This document shows positions 59,622 through 64,000 of a DNA stretch of 64,000 nt, in pieces. A program made the translations under genes and the position numbers. Under the pieces are notes generated by a model. That model was given only the letters and a program-made list of their open reading frames with translations, ran no database searches and was not told the DNA's origin. The DNA is from Sphingomonas ginsenosidivorax (GTDB taxonomy: Bacteria; Pseudomonadota; Alphaproteobacteria; Sphingomonadales; Sphingomonadaceae), in assembly GCF_007995065.1 (NCBI RefSeq), contig NZ_VOQR01000001.1, positions 2,669,001-2,733,000 on the forward strand, in the 5' to 3' direction. Each line of letters starts with the position of its first letter. The first letter of the stretch is position 1.

Positions 59622-60685
59622 TATGCGTCCTTCATGATTTTCTTGAGCGCCTCGCCGATGCGGACGGGGCCCGGGAAATATGCCCATTCAAGGCTGTGCG
59701 GGTACGGGGTGTCGAAACCGGTGACGCGCTCGATCGGCGCCTCGAGGTGGTAGAAGCAGCGTTCCTGCACGATCGCGGACAGCTCGGCGCCGAAGCCGCT
59801 GGTGCGCGTCGCCTCGTGGACGATCATGCAGCGTCCGGTCTTCTTCACCGACGCCTCGATCGTCTCGATGTCGAGCGGCACCAGCGTGCGCAGGTCGACG
59901 ATCTCGGCGTCGATCCCGGCCTCGGCAACGACCGCGGTGCAGACATGCACCATCGTGCCATAGGCGAGGATCGTCAGCGCCTGCCCCTCGCGCACGACCT
60001 TCGCCTTGCCGAGCTCGATCTTGTAATAGCCGGTCGGGACCTCGCCCGCGGGATGCTTCGACCAGTTCTGCGAGGGGCGGTCCCAGTACCCGTCAAACGG
60101 GCCGTTGTAGATGCGCTTGGGTTCGAAGAAGAGCGTCGGGTCGTTGTCCTCGATCGCGGCGATCAGCAGGCCCTTCGCGTCGTACGGCGTCGACGGGATC
60201 ACCGTCTTGATACCCGACATGTGCGTGAAGAGTCCCTCGGGGCTCTGGCTGTGCGTCTGGCCGCCGAAGATGCCGCCGCCGAACGGCGAGCGCACGGTGA
60301 TCGGCGAGGTGAACTCGCCCGCCGAGCGATAGCGCAGCCGCGCCGCTTCGGACACGAGCTGGTCGAGCGCGGGGTAGATATAGTCGGCGAACTGGATCTC
60401 GGGCACCGGGCGCAGGCCATACGCGCCCATGCCGACCGCGACGCCGATGATGCCGCATTCGGTGATCGGCGTGTCGAACACGCGCGTCTTGCCGTGTTTC
60501 GCCTGCAGCCCGGCGGTGGCGCGGAAGACGCCGCCGAAATAGCCGACATCCTCGCCCATCACGATCACGTTCGGATCGCGTTCCATCATCACGTCCATGG
60601 CGGAATTGATCGCCTGGATCATGTTCATGCGGGTGGTGCCGCCATCCGCCGCTTCGATGGTCTCTTGTTCGGTCACTTCGCTCAC
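59621..60685 (-). CDS. bkdA2: branched-chain 2-oxoacid dehydrogenase E1 beta subunit
   Basis: A 354-residue transketolase-fold subunit. MIQAINSAMDVMMERDPNVIVMGEDVGYFGGVFRATAGL is the typical opening, then DTPITECGIIGVAVGMGAYGLRPVPEIQFADYIYPALDQ, and the C-terminal VIHEATRTSGFGAEL-like block. It joins E1 alpha to form the thiamine-diphosphate decarboxylase that acts on 2-oxoisovalerate and its homologues. GTG at 60685 is selected because GGAG lies 8 nt before it; the frame extends 12 codons upstream only through a family A palindrome (60697-60792). The stop overlaps the E2 start. The gene order E1-alpha, E1-beta, E2 is as in the bkd operons of pseudomonads. Confidence 0.92.
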   Translation of the reverse strand: MSEVTEQETIEAADGGTTRMNMIQAINSAMDVMMERDPNVIVMGEDVGYFGGVFRATAGLQAKHGKTRVFDTPITECGIIGVAVGMGAYGLRPVPEIQFADYIYPALDQLVSEAARLRYRSAGEFTSPITVRSPFGGGIFGGQTHSQSPEGLFTHMSGIKTVIPSTPYDAKGLLIAAIEDNDPTLFFEPKRIYNGPFDGYWDRPSQNWSKHPAGEVPTGYYKIELGKAKVVREGQALTILAYGTMVHVCTAVVAEAGIDAEIVDLRTLVPLDIETIEASVKKTGRCMIVHEATRTSGFGAELSAIVQERCFYHLEAPIERVTGFDTPYPHSLEWAYFPGPVRIGEALKKIMKDA

Positions 60686-60696
60686 ACCATCCACTC

Positions 60697-60792
60697 CGTC
60701 ATGCCGGACTCGTTCCGGCATCCACCGTTCCGCACACTCTCAGGCCGGTTGGTACGCCGCACGGTGGACCCCGGAACGAGTCCGGGGTGACG
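60697..60792. repeat. intergenic composite palindrome (family A) between E1-alpha and E1-beta genes
   Basis: CGTCATGCCGGACTCGTTCCGGC on one side and CCCCGGAACGAGTCCGGGGTGACG on the other, with inner CCACCGT/ACGGTGG. It lies inside the bkd operon, 12 nt before the proposed E1-beta GTG start. Confidence 0.85.
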
Positions 60793-60818
60793 AAGCGCTC
60801 GCGGCACGCCACCACCCA

Positions 60819-62105
60819 TCACTTGCGATCCCACGGACGGCCGGACGCCGTCTCTTCTGCGATCATCTGCGCTTGCTGCTCGCGCAGGTGCCAGGGCATT
60901 TCCTCGAACACGCCGTCGAACAGCGTGTCGAGCGGCTGGTGCAGGCCGTGGCCGAGGATGCCGTTCTTTTCGGCTTCCTTCTGCGCCGCCTTCACCTCGT
61001 CGGCGACATCCTTGTCCTGCGCCGCGTGGCGGTCTTCGTCCCATTCGCCGATCGCGATCAGGTGGTCCTTCAGCCGCACGATCGGGTCGCCGAGCGGCCA
61101 CGCTGTCGGCTCGCCCGCGCTGCGATACTGGCCGGGATCATCGGAGGTCGAATGGCCTTCGGTGCGATAGGTGAAATGCTCGATCAGCGTCGGCCCCTGG
61201 TTGGTCCGCGCGCGCTCGGCCGCCCACTGCGTCGCCGCATAGACCGCGAGCGCGTCGTTGCCGTCGACGCGCAGCCCGGCGATGCCGTAGCCGATCGCGC
61301 GCGCCGCGAAGGTCGTCGATTCCGCGCCGGCGAACCCCGAAAAGCTGGAGATCGCCCACTGGTTGTTGACGACGTTGAAGATCACCGGCGCACGGTAGAC
61401 GCTGGCGAAGGTGCACGCCGAGTGGAAGTCGCCCTCTGCGGTCGATCCCTCGCCGCACCAGGTCGCCGCGATCCGCGTGTCGCCCTTGGCCGCGCTCGCC
61501 ATCGCCCAGCCGACGGCCTGCGGATATTGCGTCGTGAGGTTGCCCGAGATCGAGAAGAACCCGGCTTCCTTGACCGAATACATGATCGGCAGCTGCTTGC
61601 CCTGCAGGCGGTCGGCGCTGTTCGAATAGATCTGGTTCATCATGTCGACGAGGCTCCAGTTCCGCGCGATCAGCAGGCCCTGCTGGCGGTAGGACGGGAA
61701 GCACATGTCGTCGTAATCGAGCGCATAGGCCGCCGACACCGCGACCGCCTCCTCGCCCAGCGCCTTCATGTAGAAGCTCGTCTTGCCCTGTCGTTGTGCA
61801 CGGAACATGCGCTCGTCGAACGCGCGCAGCAAAACCATGCTGCGCAGCATACGGCGCAGCACGTCGGGCGAAAGCTTGGGGTCCCAGGGCCCGACCGCGT
61901 TCCCCTGGTCGTCCAGCACGCGGATCAGCGTGTAGGCCAGGTCGTGGAAGCTGTCGGGCTTGTCGGCGGTATCCGGGCGGCGCGCGGCGCCTGCGGGCGG
62001 TACGTCGACGGCGGCGAAGTCCACGGCGTCGCCGGGGCGGAATTTCGGTTCTGGCACATGCAGCGACAACGGCTGCAGATTGGCGCGCAAATGCTCGGTC
62101 GCCAC
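60819..62105 (-). CDS. bkdA1: branched-chain 2-oxoacid dehydrogenase E1 alpha subunit
   Basis: A 428-residue thiamine-diphosphate-binding subunit. The ThDP/Mg motif is GDTRIAATWCGEGSTAEGDFHSACTFASVY followed by NNQWAISS, and the phospho-loop-like YRTEGHSTSDD is present. The N-terminal extension of about 60 residues (LSLHVPEPKFRPGD) is typical of bacterial BCKDH E1 alpha. GTG at 62105 is the start, with AGGAG 8 nt upstream. The promoter region is AT-rich and contains two AGCTTTGT direct repeats. The complex breaks down valine, leucine and isoleucine and may supply branched acyl-CoA for fatty acids. It is the first gene of the bkd operon. Confidence 0.93.
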   Translation of the reverse strand: MATEHLRANLQPLSLHVPEPKFRPGDAVDFAAVDVPPAGAARRPDTADKPDSFHDLAYTLIRVLDDQGNAVGPWDPKLSPDVLRRMLRSMVLLRAFDERMFRAQRQGKTSFYMKALGEEAVAVSAAYALDYDDMCFPSYRQQGLLIARNWSLVDMMNQIYSNSADRLQGKQLPIMYSVKEAGFFSISGNLTTQYPQAVGWAMASAAKGDTRIAATWCGEGSTAEGDFHSACTFASVYRAPVIFNVVNNQWAISSFSGFAGAESTTFAARAIGYGIAGLRVDGNDALAVYAATQWAAERARTNQGPTLIEHFTYRTEGHSTSDDPGQYRSAGEPTAWPLGDPIVRLKDHLIAIGEWDEDRHAAQDKDVADEVKAAQKEAEKNGILGHGLHQPLDTLFDGVFEEMPWHLREQQAQMIAEETASGRPWDRK

Positions 62106-62153
62106 GCGATTCTCCTAAGTCTCCGCGCTTCTACGCGTGGACAGCCCTTTCTT

Positions 62154-62181
62154 AGCTTTGTTATTAAATTACAAGCTTTGT
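62154..62181 (-). promoter_or_regulatory. AT-rich direct repeats upstream of the bkd operon
   Basis: AGCTTTGT occurs at 62154-62161 and 62174-62181, 20 bp apart (about two helical turns), flanking TTATTAAATTACA in very GC-rich surroundings, roughly 50-75 bp before the E1-alpha start. A BkdR/Lrp-type regulator binding site is a natural guess. No clear -35/-10 pair was found. Confidence 0.35.
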
Positions 62182-62192
62182 CGTGCGCTTCC

Positions 62193-62270
62193 GTTCCCCC
62201 GCAAGGCGGGGGTTCAGGGTCCCGGGCGGTACCGCTCGAGACTCCCGGGCCCCCGCGTTCGCGGGGGAAC
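62193..62270. repeat. intergenic palindrome (GTTCCCCCGCAAGGCGGGGG type)
   Basis: GTTCCCCCGCAAGGCGGGGG on one side and CCCCCGCGTTCGCGGGGGAAC on the other, with an inner CCCGGG/CCCGGG pair. It starts just after the FAH-family stop (62273) on the minus strand and separates that gene from the bkd promoter. Confidence 0.8.
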
Positions 62271-62272
62271 GG

Positions 62273-63274
62273 TTACCCCACCACCTGCTCGATCGTCCCG
62301 AAGATCGGCCGGTGCTTGTCGTCCTCGGCCCAGATCTTCACCGTGTCGCCGGCCTTCAGGAACGGCGTCACCGGCTTGCCGCCCTCGATCGTCTCGATCG
62401 TGCGCAGTTCGGCGAGGCAGGAATAGCCGACGCCGCCCGCCGCGATCGTCTTGCCCGGACCGCCATCGGGCCCGCGGTTGGACACGGTGCCCGACCCGAC
62501 GATCGTCCCCGCGCCCAGTGCGCGGGTCTTGGCGGCGTGCGCGACGAGCGTGCCGAAGTCGAACGTCATGTCCTCGCCCGCCTCGGCGCGGCCGAACGGC
62601 TGGCCGTTGAGGTCGACCATCAGCCTGCGGTGCAGCTTGCCGTCCCGCCACCAGTCGCCGAGCGCGTCCGGCGTCACGAACACCGGCGAGAAGGCGCTGG
62701 CGGGTTTCGACTGGAAGAAGCCGAAGCCCTTGCCGAGCTCGCCGGGGATCAGGTTACGCAGGGAGACGTCGTTGGTCAGCCCGACCAGCCGGATCGCCGC
62801 CAGCGCCTCGTCGCGCGTCGCGCCCAGCGGCACGTCGCCGGTGACGACGACCACCTCGGCCTCCATGTCGCAGCCCCAGGACTCGTCGGCGAGCGGGATC
62901 GGATCGCGGGGCCCCAGGAACCCGTCCGACCCGCCCTGGTACATCAGCGGGTCGTGCCAGAAGCTGTCGGGCATCTCCGCCGCGCGCGCCTGGCGCACCA
63001 GCGCGACATGGTTCACATAGGCCGATCCGTCCGCCCATTGATACGCGCGCGGCAGCGGCGACGCCGCGCCATGTTCGTGGAACCGCCGCATCGGGATCAT
63101 CTCGTGCTCGAGATCGATCGAGAGATTCTCGAGCGCGGGCGCCAGCGCGTCCCAGTCGTCGAGCGCGGCCTGCAGCGTCGGCGCGATATGCGCGGCGTCG
63201 GCGCACCAGGCGAGATCGGTCGACACCACGACGAGCGCACCGTCGCGTCCGCTCTTGAGGCTGGCCAGCTTCAT
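62273..63274 (-). CDS. fumarylacetoacetate hydrolase family protein (FahA-like)
   Basis: A 333-residue protein of the FAH family. It has an N-terminal domain of about 80 residues, then the metal-binding domain with DPLMYQGGSDGFLGPRDPIPL, DMEAEVVVVTGDVPLG, LVGLTNDVSLRNLIPGE, AGTIVGSGTVSNRGPDGG, and the final hydrolase segment. The metal ligands (acidic residues in DMEAE and neighbours) suggest Mg or Ca. It may hydrolyse fumarylacetoacetate in tyrosine breakdown, or a related dioxo acid. GAGAGGA precedes the ATG at 63274. The gene is upstream of the bkd operon in the same direction but separated by a palindrome and a promoter region; both feed amino-acid catabolism. No HppD or HmgA is seen here. 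Confidence 0.88.
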   Translation of the reverse strand: MKLASLKSGRDGALVVVSTDLAWCADAAHIAPTLQAALDDWDALAPALENLSIDLEHEMIPMRRFHEHGAASPLPRAYQWADGSAYVNHVALVRQARAAEMPDSFWHDPLMYQGGSDGFLGPRDPIPLADESWGCDMEAEVVVVTGDVPLGATRDEALAAIRLVGLTNDVSLRNLIPGELGKGFGFFQSKPASAFSPVFVTPDALGDWWRDGKLHRRLMVDLNGQPFGRAEAGEDMTFDFGTLVAHAAKTRALGAGTIVGSGTVSNRGPDGGPGKTIAAGGVGYSCLAELRTIETIEGGKPVTPFLKAGDTVKIWAEDDKHRPIFGTIEQVVG

Positions 63275-63321
63275 GGAAAATCCTCTCGTTGTTTTTTCCA
63301 TCCTAGCGGTGACGCGGGGGG

Positions 63322-64000
63322 CTACGCCAGCGTCTTGAGCGGAACCGCGGCGTCGGCGAGCGGCACGGGGTCGACGATCGCACCGCGCTCGACCAGCGCA
63401 CGTCCCTGGACATAGTCGCGCGTGGCGTTGACGCAGTCGAGCGCGACCACCCGCCCCGCCTTCAGATAGACCACCGAAAAGGCGCGCGCGGCCGGGTCGC
63501 CGCGGACGATCGCGGCGTCGTGGCCGATCGACAGGCCGACGGTCTGCAGCTTCAGGTCGTATTGATGCGACCAGAACCACGGCACCGCGTCATAGGGCTC
63601 GGGCGCGCCGGTCAGCAGCTTGGCGACGGTGTTCGCCTGGTCGTTCGCGTTCTGCACCGATTCCAGCCGGATCGTCGCGCAGTCGGCGAAGCGGTTCGCA
63701 TGCGCGGCGCAGTCGCCGATGGCGTACACGTCGGGCAGCGAGGTGCGGCACTGCGCATCGACCGCGACGCCGTTCCCGCCGTCCGCGCCGGCCGCCAGCA
63801 CGGCTGCGACGGCGGGCTCGATGCCGATCCCGACGATCACCATTTCGCAATCGAGGATGGTGTCGTCCGCGAGCCGGACGCCGACCGCCGCCCCGTCGCG
63901 TTCCTCGATACACGCGACCGTCACGTTCAGCCGGATCTCGACGCCGTGCGCGCGGTGCTCGGCCTCGAAGAAGCGCGACAGCGGCTCTCCGGCGACGCGC
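63322..64000 (-). CDS. FAD-dependent pyridine nucleotide-disulfide/ferredoxin reductase, C-terminal part (gene continues past window)
   Basis: About 226 residues are visible and the frame has no start in the window. Conserved pieces are ADDTILDCEMVIVGIGIEPAV, YAIGDCAAH (FAD-binding GD motif) and the ferredoxin-reductase-type C-terminal domain PWFWSHQYDLKLQTVGLS. This is the architecture of ferredoxin-NAD(P)H reductases that serve cytochrome P450s or ring-hydroxylating dioxygenases. The stop lies 48 bp upstream of the FAH-family start on the same strand. The partner oxygenase, if any, would be outside the window. Confidence 0.88.
   Translation of the reverse strand, partial: RVAGEPLSRFFEAEHRAHGVEIRLNVTVACIEERDGAAVGVRLADDTILDCEMVIVGIGIEPAVAAVLAAGADGGNGVAVDAQCRTSLPDVYAIGDCAAHANRFADCATIRLESVQNANDQANTVAKLLTGAPEPYDAVPWFWSHQYDLKLQTVGLSIGHDAAIVRGDPAARAFSVVYLKAGRVVALDCVNATRDYVQGRALVERGAIVDPVPLADAAVPLKTLA

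Overview
The window is a piece of a high-GC alphaproteobacterial chromosome, most likely a Sphingomonas or close sphingomonad. The basis is gene content: a CpdR-type receiver, a DUF1013/TrcR cell-cycle regulator, a SapC-family protein, three TonB-dependent receptors in 64 kb each next to a degradative enzyme, a MASE1 hybrid kinase, and at least a dozen composite intergenic palindromes of the kind common in sphingomonads. Nothing looks phage- or plasmid-like, and there is no transposase, integrase or CRISPR array. Both ends cut a gene: KatG (3' part) on the left and an FAD-dependent reductase (C-terminal part) on the right.

Layout. 1-3.4 kb: katG end, quinone-dependent D-lactate dehydrogenase (dld) and a gamma-carbonic-anhydrase-like protein. 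3.5-7.9 kb: a signalling island with a MASE1-PAS-kinase-receiver-Hpt hybrid and two stand-alone receivers. 8-11.4 kb: quinone oxidoreductase, DUF3617, L,D-transpeptidase, lipoprotein and a secreted protein. 11.5-13.1 kb: tRNA-Val, cpdR, N-formylglutamate amidohydrolase and a strong candidate small RNA with anti-Shine-Dalgarno loops. 13.1-21.9 kb: cytochrome b561, SapC, FAD-linked oxidase, RhlE-like helicase with a thioredoxin-fold partner, GST, dienelactone hydrolase and an MBL-fold hydrolase. 21.9-22.5 kb: a triplicated intergenic unit of about 190 bp. 22.5-25.3 kb: trcR, glycosyltransferase and an LpxH-like phosphoesterase.

25.5-28.2 kb is an alanine-catabolism operon (alr/dadX, dadA, ridA): L-Ala is racemised, D-Ala is oxidised to pyruvate, and reactive imines are cleared. 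28.2-32.1 kb is a TonB receptor plus histidine acid phosphatase/phytase operon with a candidate PhoB box upstream, consistent with phytate use under phosphate limitation. 32.2-36.9 kb has rsgA, a small unknown, and an FdhF/YdeP-like molybdo-oxidoreductase coupled to a formate/nitrite channel. 36.9-41.6 kb is a pectin locus: a very large TonB receptor overlapping a PL1 pectate lyase.

41.8-52.3 kb holds a secreted amidohydrolase, a penicillin-acylase-type Ntn hydrolase overlapping a sirtuin, lepB-rnc-era, pgi, a DUF4174 protein and glutathione reductase. 52.6-57.1 kb is a third TonB receptor with a GH144-like lipoprotein glycosidase. 57.3-64 kb has an SDR, the branched-chain 2-oxoacid dehydrogenase genes (E1-alpha, E1-beta, E2; no E3 nearby), a fumarylacetoacetase-family hydrolase and the cut reductase.

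The most interesting signals are: the Pho-box/TBDR/phytase unit; the small RNA at 12989-13098; the output-less phosphorelay; the tandem triplication that carries relics of the trcR 3' end; a palindromic element read in frame as the E2 linker; and palindromes that sit directly against the start regions of era and the E1-beta gene. All functions are inferred from sequence motifs and remembered family features; no database search was run.
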